Below are positions 1-4,655 of a stretch of DNA of 5,325 bases, in pieces. Position 1 is the stretch's first letter. Each line of letters starts with the position of its first letter. The position numbers and the translations under genes are program-made. Source of the DNA: Methanobacteriota archaeon (lineage in GTDB: Archaea > Halobacteriota > Methanocellia > Methanocellales > Methanocellaceae); the NCBI GenBank assembly GCA_023436075.1, contig JAEZKS010000166.1, forward strand, positions 1-5,325. Reading direction: 5' to 3'. Below the pieces are notes generated by a model that had not been told where the DNA came from, did not search any database, and was given only the letters and a program-made list of their open reading frames with translations.

Positions 1-599
1 CATCCCGGGTCAAGGCCGTCCACGAGAACGGCGGCAACACCGGCTCGCTGGGCTGGAACTACGAGTGGCAGGAGAACATCGCAAAGAAACTGGTGCTCCG
101 CGGCCATACCACCTCGCTGACGGCGCGGTACCTAGCGAAGCACAACAAGCCTCCTAACAAGTACTTCTCCGTGGAGAAGGTGTTTCGCAACGACACTATC
201 GATCAGACTCATCTGCTCGAATTCTGCCAGATCGAAGGCTGGGTCATGGACCACCATTTGAGTCTCCGTGATCTCATGGGCACATTCAGGCAGTTCTACC
301 AGCACTTCAACATCAAAGACCTGAAGTTCAAGCCGACCTACAACCCGTACACAGAGCCGAGCATGGAAATTTACGGGAAACACCCCCGGACCGGGCGCTG
401 GATCGAGGTGGGCAACTCGGGCATGTTCCGCAACGAGATGCTGGCGCCGTTCGGCGTCGAGTGCGACGTGATGGCCTGGGGTCTGTCGCTGGAGCGGCTT
501 ATGATGATCCTGTACGGCTACGAAGACATCCGGGACCTGCACGGCCCGCTATGCAACATTGATTTCCTCAGGAGCGTGCCAGCCATATGGCAACAGTAA
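1..599 (+). CDS. pheS: Phenylalanyl-tRNA synthetase alpha subunit, C-terminal part (5' end outside window)
   Basis: This is the catalytic subunit of the cytoplasmic (alpha-beta)2 enzyme that charges tRNA-Phe with phenylalanine. The frame is open from the window edge (first full codon at 3), so the GTG at 93 is internal and not the start; 198 C-terminal residues are visible. Class II synthetase motif 2 is clear (VFRNDTIDQTHLLEF then CQIEG, about nt 180-240). It is followed by NPYTEPSMEIYG, the archaeal/eukaryotic-type GNSGMFRNEML segment, and motif 3 (MAWGLSLERLMMILYGYEDIRDL, nt ~470-540). The Ala of MAWG aligns, from memory, with the E. coli PheS Ala294 that shapes the Phe pocket. It ends at TAA 597-599, 13 nt inside pheT, so the two are almost certainly co-transcribed. 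The N-terminal tRNA-binding part and the promoter are outside the window. Confidence 0.96.
   Translation, partial: SRVKAVHENGGNTGSLGWNYEWQENIAKKLVLRGHTTSLTARYLAKHNKPPNKYFSVEKVFRNDTIDQTHLLEFCQIEGWVMDHHLSLRDLMGTFRQFYQHFNIKDLKFKPTYNPYTEPSMEIYGKHPRTGRWIEVGNSGMFRNEMLAPFGVECDVMAWGLSLERLMMILYGYEDIRDLHGPLCNIDFLRSVPAIWQQ
570..574 (+). promoter_or_regulatory. Ribosome binding site of pheT, inside pheS
   Basis: AGGAG lies within the last codons of pheS, 12 nt before the pheT ATG. The spacing is longer than usual, so termination-reinitiation at the 13-nt overlap may also contribute. It supports ATG 587 as the start; no other in-frame start lies near it. Confidence 0.55.
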
Positions 600-2248
600 C
601 CTTCAGCTTCAACGATCTCCTCAAGCTCATCGGTAAGAACGTCAGCCTCGACCAGCTTCGCGCGGACATGTTCGAGCTCGGCAGCGAGACCGAGGCCATC
701 GAGGGCGACGAGGTGACCTTTGAGGTCACGAGCGACAGGGCGGATCTTCTGTCGGAAGAAGGCATCGCCCGGATGCTGCGGGCCTATTACGGCATCCAGC
801 CAGGCCTTACGGTCCCGAAGGTCGGCAGGTCCGACTACCGGCTCGTCGTGAGCCGGGAAGTGGAGCCGGTGCGGCCTTATATAACGGGCGCCATCGTGAA
901 GAACGTGCGCTTCACCGACGAGTCGATCAAGTCGCTGATGCACCTGCAGGAGAAGCTCCACGGCACCTTCGGCCGCCGGCGCAAGAAGGGCGCCATCGGC
1001 GTGCACGACCTCGAGGCGATCAAGGGCAAGACTATCCACTATCGCGCCGTGCCGGCGGACAGCGTAAAGTTCGTCCCCCTGCAGAGCGACACGGAAATGA
1101 CCCTCGCCGACGTGCTCGTGAAGCACCCGAAGGGGATGGACTACCGCTATGTGCTCGAAGATAAGGTGCTGATGCCGATCATCGTGGACGACGAGGCGAT
1201 CTTCTCCTTCCCGCCCATCATCAACTCGAAGCGCACCGAGGTTTCCATTAACACCACGGACCTGCTGATCGAGTTGACCGGCGAGGACCTGCGGACCATC
1301 GACTACATGCTCAACATCGTCCTCTACTCGCTGGACCTCCGGGGCGCCGAAATCTACAGCGTCCGGGTCGAATACCCCGACCACACCGTCGTACGGCCGG
1401 AATTCAGCGTCCGTACGATGCAGATCGCAGTGAGCTACGTGAACAATATCCTCGGCCTCGAGCTCTCCGCGGTGCAGATCAAGGAACTGCTGGAGCGCAT
1501 GGGCTTCGGGGTCCCGGAGGTGTCCAGCGATAGCGTGATCGTGGAGATACCCCCGTACCGGGCCGATATCCTGCACGCCCGGGACATCGTGGACGACGTG
1601 GGCCGGGCCTACGGCTACAACAACTTCATCCCTACCTACCCTAACACGCCCTCGGTAGGCGGCCTGACGGCCGACAGCAGGCTCGCGAGCGCGGCCCGGG
1701 ACATCCTGGTCGGCCTCGACTGTCAGGACACGCTGAACTTCGTGCTGATTGGCAAGGACGAGGCCAGCGTCAAAATGAACGTGCCTGCGGCGAGCGACAC
1801 CATCGAGGTCGCCAACCCGTATGCTGAACAGTACAACGTGGTCCGGCCGGCAGTGCTCCCGTCGCTGCTGATCGTGCTGTCAAACAACCTGCATCGCGAA
1901 TATCCGCAGGACATCTTCGAGATCGGCAAAACTGCACACATTGATAAAGGCGAGAATACGGGCGTGAAAGAGGAGGACCACGTTGCCTGCGCGCTCTGCT
2001 ACGCGAAGGCTGGCTACAATGAGATCAAGTCGAAGTTGCAGTCGCTATGCCTGAATTTCGGTAAGCTTGATAAGCTCCGCACCGTCGCAGTCGATCACCC
2101 GTCATATATCGCCGGCAGGTGCGCCGAGATATATATCGGAGATAATAAGGCTGGCATCATCGGCGAGTTGCATCCTGTTGTCCTGCGAAACTGGGGCATC
2201 GAGATGCCGGTGGCGGCTTTCGAGATGGAAATGTCGGCGCTGAAGTGA
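587..2248 (+). CDS. pheT: Phenylalanyl-tRNA synthetase beta subunit, archaeal type
   Basis: This is the beta subunit of PheRS, which binds tRNA-Phe, carries the editing (B3/B4) domain and completes the heterotetramer with PheS. It has 553 aa, normal for Archaea, without the EMAP-like and anticodon-binding domains of bacterial PheT. Visible parts: N-terminal B1-like region with SDRADLLSEEGIARMLRAYYG (49-69); B3/B4 region (~95-260) with GAIGVHDLEAIKGK (135-148); B5 domain (~270-345), where D327, D333, D336 and D337 match the spacing of the magnesium ligands of bacterial PheT; and a core domain with NPYAEQYNVVRPAVLPSLL (410-428) and the ending GIIGELHPVVL...PVAAFEME. The ATG at 587 overlaps pheS by 13 nt and has an AGGAG at 570-574, 12 nt upstream. 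GC at third positions falls in the last ~110 codons, but the motifs remain intact to the end. Confidence 0.96.
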   Translation: MATVTFSFNDLLKLIGKNVSLDQLRADMFELGSETEAIEGDEVTFEVTSDRADLLSEEGIARMLRAYYGIQPGLTVPKVGRSDYRLVVSREVEPVRPYITGAIVKNVRFTDESIKSLMHLQEKLHGTFGRRRKKGAIGVHDLEAIKGKTIHYRAVPADSVKFVPLQSDTEMTLADVLVKHPKGMDYRYVLEDKVLMPIIVDDEAIFSFPPIINSKRTEVSINTTDLLIELTGEDLRTIDYMLNIVLYSLDLRGAEIYSVRVEYPDHTVVRPEFSVRTMQIAVSYVNNILGLELSAVQIKELLERMGFGVPEVSSDSVIVEIPPYRADILHARDIVDDVGRAYGYNNFIPTYPNTPSVGGLTADSRLASAARDILVGLDCQDTLNFVLIGKDEASVKMNVPAASDTIEVANPYAEQYNVVRPAVLPSLLIVLSNNLHREYPQDIFEIGKTAHIDKGENTGVKEEDHVACALCYAKAGYNEIKSKLQSLCLNFGKLDKLRTVAVDHPSYIAGRCAEIYIGDNKAGIIGELHPVVLRNWGIEMPVAAFEMEMSALK

Positions 2249-2254
2249 CCGACG

Positions 2255-2335
2255 TTTATTTTTCTTGTTTCTCACCAGTCCATGGAACGAGAGGTGTTGT
2301 TTTAGGCTGCGGCCTTTTATTTTCCCCCAATTTTT
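2255..2335 (+). terminator. T-rich terminator region of the pheST operon
   Basis: Seven bases after the pheT stop, a T-rich tract (TTTATTTTTCTTGTTT, 2255-2270) matches the oligo-U signal that ends archaeal transcription. A second copy follows: a small stem AGGC/GCCT (2304-2307 with 2312-2315) running into TTTATTTT (2316-2323), then TTTTT at 2331-2335. Two tandem signals are reasonable in front of a convergent gene. Exact 3' ends cannot be read from sequence. Confidence 0.6.
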
Positions 2336-2400
2336 CGTCTCGTGCCCAACCTTTCCATGTGACAGGTGCCAGGGTTTAACATACGCCCGCGCGCGAGACG
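2336..2400. repeat. Inverted repeat in the convergent pheT / nitroreductase spacer
   Basis: CGTCTCGTGC (2336-2345) pairs with GCGCGAGACG (2391-2400) over 10 positions with one T-G wobble; the loop is 45 nt. It lies between the stop codons of two converging genes. The minus-strand gene has no T-run after its stop at 2417, so this GC-rich stem could act as its transcription end. It may also be chance, as the 2385-2411 stretch is made almost only of C and G. Confidence 0.35.
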
Positions 2401-2416
2401 GCCCGCCCGGCATCCA

Positions 2417-3064
2417 TCAGAAGAATACTTCATCTTGCGAAAACCTCACCTTCGGCAGCGGCTTGTCCGCAGCCTTCCCCAGCGCGACTAACAACGTCGG
2501 CACGAGGTTATCTTGCAGCGCCAGTATCCGTGCGTATTCTTTCGCGTTGAAGCCGCCTATCAGTGAAGAATCGATCCCGAGGGATTCCGCACCATTGACC
2601 GCATTGCCCACCGCGAGGAACACATCCCATTGCGACCGGTTCAGCCGCTCATCGAGAGTCCTGCCCATGATCATGCGGGCTACGGTTCCCATGTGTTCGA
2701 TCACTTCTTCCGGGTATCCTGCCTGCCGTAGCTTTGATTCGAGCAGGCGCCAGTGCGATTCCAGGTCCATGTCTGCACAGAAGACCAGCAGGTGCGAACA
2801 TGTCTTGATCCTTTCCCTGTTGAACGGCAGCGTCGCGGCGGCAAGCGTATCAAGCATTTTCTTATCGTGGATTACCTTGATCTTCCATGGCTGCAGGTTA
2901 TCGGCAGAAGGCGCGTGCCTGATGATATCAAAGAGTTTCTCCAGCCTTTCGTCGTCGATCTTGCTGCCATCGAACACTTTTGCATTATATCGTCGGGTTA
3001 CGATAACCTTGAAATCCCTGTCAGTAGCGCGTCGTCGCGCCTCAGTATCAATAGTCGTCCCCAT
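2417..3064 (-). CDS. NfsB-type FMN-dependent nitroreductase family oxidoreductase
   Basis: The protein is a predicted soluble flavoprotein that uses NAD(P)H through bound FMN to reduce nitroaromatics, quinones or similar acceptors; the natural substrate is unknown. Numbered from the ATG at 3064 it has 215 aa, close to E. coli NfsB (217). Family marks, in order: RRYNAKVFD (24-32), whose R25, N27 and K29 fall where NfsB has FMN contacts R10, S12 and K14; APSADNLQPW (51-60); FNRERIKTCSHLLVF with N82 matching NfsB N71; the GIDSSLIGGF loop (163-172); and a terminal PKVR with K205 and R207 matching K205 and R207 of NfsB. I chose ATG 3064 because the alternatives (TTG 3103, ATG 3094) only lengthen an N-terminus already longer than usual and lack a Shine-Dalgarno. 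ATG 3064 also lacks one, and it overlaps the end of a 38-codon ORF, so coupled translation is possible. Confidence 0.88.
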   Translation of the reverse strand: MGTTIDTEARRRATDRDFKVIVTRRYNAKVFDGSKIDDERLEKLFDIIRHAPSADNLQPWKIKVIHDKKMLDTLAAATLPFNRERIKTCSHLLVFCADMDLESHWRLLESKLRQAGYPEEVIEHMGTVARMIMGRTLDERLNRSQWDVFLAVGNAVNGAESLGIDSSLIGGFNAKEYARILALQDNLVPTLLVALGKAADKPLPKVRFSQDEVFF

Positions 3065-3164
3065 CGCAATCGTCCAATGGGAGGAATCTGGCATCAGGGT
3101 CAATAATAGTCATTGTTTCGTAATCGATCTCGATTTCCCGTGGTTTTTCGCGAAACAACTGCAT
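3048..3164 (-). CDS. Possible 38-aa acidic small protein upstream of and overlapping the nitroreductase
   Basis: An ATG at 3164 opens 38 codons ending at TGA 3050-3048. The product begins MQLFREKPREIEIDYETM and ends PLDDCDGDDY, so its C-terminus is strongly acidic. It has no signal peptide or membrane segment, and I recognise no family. The stop lies 17 nt inside the nitroreductase gene counted from ATG 3064, in a different frame. A TATA-like box at 3187-3200 would place the transcription start only a few bases before this ATG, so it would be the first ORF of a nearly leaderless transcript. An AGGGA sits 7 nt before the ATG. It may instead be a non-coding 5' leader that is open by chance, or a leader peptide that couples translation to the next gene. 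Confidence 0.4.
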   Translation of the reverse strand: MQLFREKPREIEIDYETMTIIDPDARFLPLDDCDGDDY

Positions 3165-3186
3165 GATAATCCCTATTTGTCGCGGA

Positions 3187-3200
3187 CATAATAATATATG
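3187..3200 (-). promoter_or_regulatory. TATA-like promoter for the small ORF and nitroreductase
   Basis: Read on the minus strand, CATATATTATTATG is a good archaeal TATA-box candidate. The usual ~25-nt distance puts transcription start near 3165-3170, next to ATG 3164 and about 100 nt before the nitroreductase ATG 3064. A second TATA-like sequence, TATATATA at 3251-3258, lies farther upstream and would give a leader about 60 nt longer. No clear purine-rich BRE precedes the nearer box. Confidence 0.5.
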
Positions 3201-3260
3201 GCAATTCGTCAGCGAAAAAATCAACGTCGGGCTGCAGGCTGGCTCACAAGTATATATACA

Positions 3261-3290
3261 GTCCGATTTTAAAAAAGGGGGAAAAGAAGG
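3261..3290 (-). terminator. T-rich terminator of the surface-protein gene
   Basis: On the minus strand the stop codon (3299-3297) is followed within 10 nt by CCTTCTTTTCCCCCTTTTTT and then AAAATC. Two pyrimidine runs with TTTT and TTTTTT fit the oligo-U termination signal of Archaea. It separates this gene from the nitroreductase promoter at 3187-3200, so the two are probably separate transcription units. Confidence 0.65.
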
Positions 3291-3296
3291 GCGCGA

Positions 3297-4079
3297 TTAG
3301 CGTCCCTTCCTTATCACGATATACGCCGCTCCCAGCAAGCATCCGATTGCCAGAATTACCTCGAATCCAGGGGATTTGGCCTCTGTCGGGGATGGTGTCG
3401 TCGGTGACGGGATTACCGTGGGCTGTTCCGTAATCACGATCGTCGGCTCTGCCGTCGGCGTTACCTGGGCAGGTACAGGCGTGGCTGGAACCGCTGTGGG
3501 TGTCTCGGGTACCGGCTCTGGCGCTACCGGGGGCTCAGTTGAAGCAGGGATTCCAGGAGCAGGCGTGACTGGCTCTGGCGTAGCTGTGATTGTTGCATTA
3601 GCTGTCGGCGTAGGCGTGTTCGTTGAATTCGGGGCCGGTGTGGCCGTGGCATTCGGCTCTGGCGTTGCCGTTGCGTTAGGAGCAGGTGTAGCCGTGACGT
3701 TCGGGGTCGCTGTAGGCGTGCTTACCGGGACATTGATGTTGACGGTCGGTATATTGGAATACTGTTGTCCGGATGGCAGAGGATCAACAGTGTCAGTGTA
3801 CGATTTGCCCTGGTACTCGGCCTTGAACGGCATAGAGGTATTGTACGGCAGTCCGCTGATGACGTAATATCCTGGCGATCCGTTATAGTCGAAGGTAGTG
3901 TTCGATCCAGATCCACAGGTGACCAGCACGCCGTTGGTGGCGTTGCCGTTCACTGTGACCTGCCCTACTATAGTCGCCCCGCTCGACTGCGCGAATGCGA
4001 GTGGCACCGATGTGCACGCCAGCCCGGCCAGTATGATGGCTATGCCGGCAACAATAATCAATTTACGATTGGATGACAT
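3297..4079 (-). CDS. Secreted Pro/Thr-rich PGF-CTERM surface protein, probably N-glycosylated
   Basis: This is a predicted cell-surface protein of unknown role. The ATG at 4079 gives 260 aa and has AGGTGA (4089-4084) at close spacing, so an upstream in-frame start at 4139 is not needed. Residues 1-30 form a Sec signal peptide (positive SSNRK, hydrophobic core, AFA before Q31). Residues ~34-118 look like one carboxypeptidase-regulatory-like beta-sandwich (IVGQVTVNG, GYYVISGLP, KAEYQGKSYTDTV). Residues ~119-234 are a Pro/Thr/Ala/Val linker with no Lys, Arg, Cys or aromatic residue. The end is S-P-G-F (236-239), a hydrophobic helix (241-256) and RKGR. This PGF-CTERM layout is processed by archaeosortase A, with lipid attachment known in haloarchaea. 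Nine N-X-S/T sequons are present (46, 60, 66, 80, 127, 135, 143, 151, 161). It has its own promoter and terminator. Confidence 0.88.
   Translation of the reverse strand: MSSNRKLIIVAGIAIILAGLACTSVPLAFAQSSGATIVGQVTVNGNATNGVLVTCGSGSNTTFDYNGSPGYYVISGLPYNTSMPFKAEYQGKSYTDTVDPLPSGQQYSNIPTVNINVPVSTPTATPNVTATPAPNATATPEPNATATPAPNSTNTPTPTANATITATPEPVTPAPGIPASTEPPVAPEPVPETPTAVPATPVPAQVTPTAEPTIVITEQPTVIPSPTTPSPTEAKSPGFEVILAIGCLLGAAYIVIRKGR
3624..3719 (-). repeat. Four 24-nt / 8-residue repeats carrying N-glycosylation sequons
   Basis: Residues 121-152 of the surface protein form four octads: TPTATPNV, TATPAPNA, TATPEPNA, TATPAPNS. Each places its Asn exactly eight residues after the previous one (127, 135, 143, 151), and each Asn lies in an N-X-T sequon. 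The DNA units have diverged at third positions, so the repeat is conserved better as protein than as DNA. An irregular fifth sequon (N161) follows. Confidence 0.8.
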
Positions 4080-4082
4080 TCT

Positions 4083-4089
4083 CTCACCT
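4083..4089 (-). promoter_or_regulatory. Ribosome binding site fixing the surface-protein start at 4079
   Basis: The minus strand reads AGGTGAG just before ATG 4079, a strong match to the archaeal Shine-Dalgarno GGAGGTGA. The Sec signal begins directly at this ATG, whereas the 20 residues added by a start at 4139 would put a charged stretch in front of the signal peptide. Confidence 0.75.
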
Positions 4090-4120
4090 TTATCTTCTAC
4101 GTTTGGGGGTTGCCTGAAGA

Positions 4121-4163
4121 CGTATAATTCAGCAAGCATATTATATTAATATTTTAATATAAT
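4121..4163 (-). promoter_or_regulatory. AT-rich promoter of the surface-protein gene with perfect inverted repeat
   Basis: Positions 4140-4163 consist only of A and T and form a perfect inverted repeat: 10-bp arms ATTATATTAA (4140-4149) and TTAATATAAT (4154-4163) around a 4-nt centre. Read on the minus strand it offers TATA-like boxes that would start transcription about 40 nt before ATG 4079. A second TATA-like candidate, AATTATAC (about 4122-4129), would give a leader of about 20 nt. The symmetry means a TATA box could be read in either direction, but no plus-strand gene follows. Confidence 0.5.
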
Positions 4164-4181
4164 TGGGGATGATAAAGCTAT

Positions 4182-4193
4182 CGAAAGCTTTCG
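4182..4193. repeat. 12-bp perfect palindrome, possible operator
   Basis: CGAAAGCTTTCG is a perfect 12-bp palindrome lying 19 nt upstream (on the minus strand) of the AT-rich promoter of the surface-protein gene. That position suits a dimeric regulator acting from upstream of TATA/BRE. A single copy cannot show function. Confidence 0.3.
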
Positions 4194-4247
4194 TTAAAAG
4201 CTCGGCTTAATAAACGAAGAAAGAATAAATGGAATATATTGATATAA

Positions 4248-4323
4248 GGCCGGTTCTGAAGCAAACGCATACGCCATGCTAGAGCGCTCGCCGTAAAGAG
4301 TCGGCAGATAGCCAGAACCGGTC
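4248..4323. ncRNA. Possible structured small RNA, 76 nt, strand uncertain
   Basis: GGCCGGTTCT (4248-4257) pairs with AGAACCGGTC (4314-4323) over 10 positions, nine Watson-Crick. Inside are GCTA (4278-4281) with TAGC (4309-4312), and GCCG/CGGC around an 8-nt loop (about 4290-4305). The segment is GC-rich between AT-rich flanks, a usual look for archaeal structural RNAs. For the minus strand, a TATA-like CATATAAA (4362-4369) lies upstream and a T-rich tract (4247-4205) downstream. For the plus strand, TTAATAAA (4207-4214) lies at promoter distance, and the one odd pair of the outer stem would be G-U rather than A-C. I recognise no tRNA, C/D or H/ACA signature and no known family. Confidence 0.35.
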
Positions 4324-4368
4324 AGATATACGAGTATTGCTTACGGTCATTCGCGAATTAGTTTATAT

Positions 4369-4508
4369 GCTATCCCATGGTGTTACACCAGGTTCGCCAG
4401 GTCCGCTAAGTACACGAAGTCTAAAAAGATGGCTATAGTAAGCTATTTTATAGAAAACCTGGTGTACTTCGTGGACCTGGTGTACTTGGTGTTACACCAC
4501 AGGATAGC
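4369..4508. repeat. 140-bp inverted-repeat element (52-bp arms, 36-nt centre)
   Basis: Positions 4369-4420 pair with 4457-4508 without any gap: 42 of 52 positions are Watson-Crick. The outer ends are GCTATCC/GGATAGC, next to TGGTGT.ACACCA, which is itself nearly palindromic. The centre (4421-4456) contains a smaller stem CTATA (4433-4437) / TATAG (4449-4453). The right arm is partly made of 18-nt units (ACCTGGTGTACTT at 4457 and again at 4475). It codes for no transposase, and I see no target-site duplication at the edges. It could be a MITE-like or other dispersed intergenic repeat, or a structured transcript. Of the non-paired positions, three are G-U on the plus strand and three on the minus strand, so there is no strand bias pointing to RNA selection. 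Confidence 0.8.
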
Positions 4509-4530
4509 GTGCACAAAACCTTTCAGAAAG

Positions 4531-4576
4531 ACTATAAAACAACGCCAGGCAATAATCATATGCAATGCCCTGGCGT
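4531..4576 (-). terminator. Hairpin plus T-run downstream of the DNA ligase gene
   Basis: On the minus strand, ACGCCAGG (4576-4569) pairs perfectly with CCTGGCGT (4549-4542) around a 19-nt loop and is followed at once by TGTTTTATAG. It lies about 80 nt past the ligase stop codon. Hairpin and T-run together look like an intrinsic terminator; in Archaea the T-run is the more important part. It also keeps ligase transcripts from reading through the 140-bp inverted repeat. Confidence 0.55.
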
Positions 4577-4655
4577 ACATCGCGTGAGTGACCGGGTCAC
4601 ATGTCTATATTCTGTAAACGGCCGCCCTCTCATCGGGTATAGAAACTGATTAAGG

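Larger units (their letters stand above)
4080..4655. other. 576-nt gene-free spacer between the surface-protein and ligase genes
   Basis: No convincing protein gene is found here on either strand. It contains, left to right, the surface-protein promoter (to 4163), a 12-bp palindrome (4182-4193), a possible structured RNA (4248-4323), a 140-bp inverted-repeat element (4369-4508), a terminator-like hairpin for the ligase gene (4531-4576), and a small 13-nt inverted repeat GTGACC-G-GGTCAC (4588-4600). Stretches 4194-4247 and 4324-4368 are AT-rich and carry TATA-like words. I see no recognisable feature in 4601-4655. Confidence 0.75.

Noticed and set aside
518..1576. 352-codon minus-strand ORF antisense to pheT
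   Set aside because: It opposes a gene with intact family motifs. Long antisense frames are expected in GC-rich coding sequence, and the product (rich in His, Val, Asp, Arg) resembles no family.
2265..3191. 308-codon plus-strand ORF across the spacer and the nitroreductase
   Set aside because: It runs through the pheT terminator region and antisense to a clear NfsB-type protein; low-complexity Ser/Arg-rich product.
3376..3867. 163-codon Gly/Val-rich plus-strand ORF
   Set aside because: It is the reverse reading of the Pro/Thr repeat linker (ACC/CCG/GCC codons give GGT/CGG/GGC), not an independent protein.
4012..4023. Lipoprotein lipobox at Cys22 of the surface protein
   Set aside because: The residues before Cys are G-L-A, lacking the Leu/Val at -3, while an ordinary AFA cleavage site follows eight residues later and a C-terminal PGF anchor is present.
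4080..4139. Upstream in-frame start at 4139 for the surface protein
   Set aside because: It would put 20 charged residues before the signal peptide, lacks a ribosome binding site and overlaps the promoter; ATG 4079 has AGGTGA at proper distance.
4248..4323. tRNA gene, because the length is 76 nt and the ends pair over 7 bp
   Set aside because: No T-loop (TTCRA), no D-arm and no plausible anticodon arm on either strand; the pairing also continues to 10 bp.
4369..4508. CRISPR array
   Set aside because: The 18-nt units are adjacent, in inverted arms, with no unique spacers of regular length and no cas genes nearby.
4429..4587. 52-codon plus-strand ORF starting MAIVSYFIENLVYF
   Set aside because: No Shine-Dalgarno, and it runs through the right arm of the inverted repeat and the ligase terminator hairpin; its hydrophobic look comes from the GTGTACTT repeat units.
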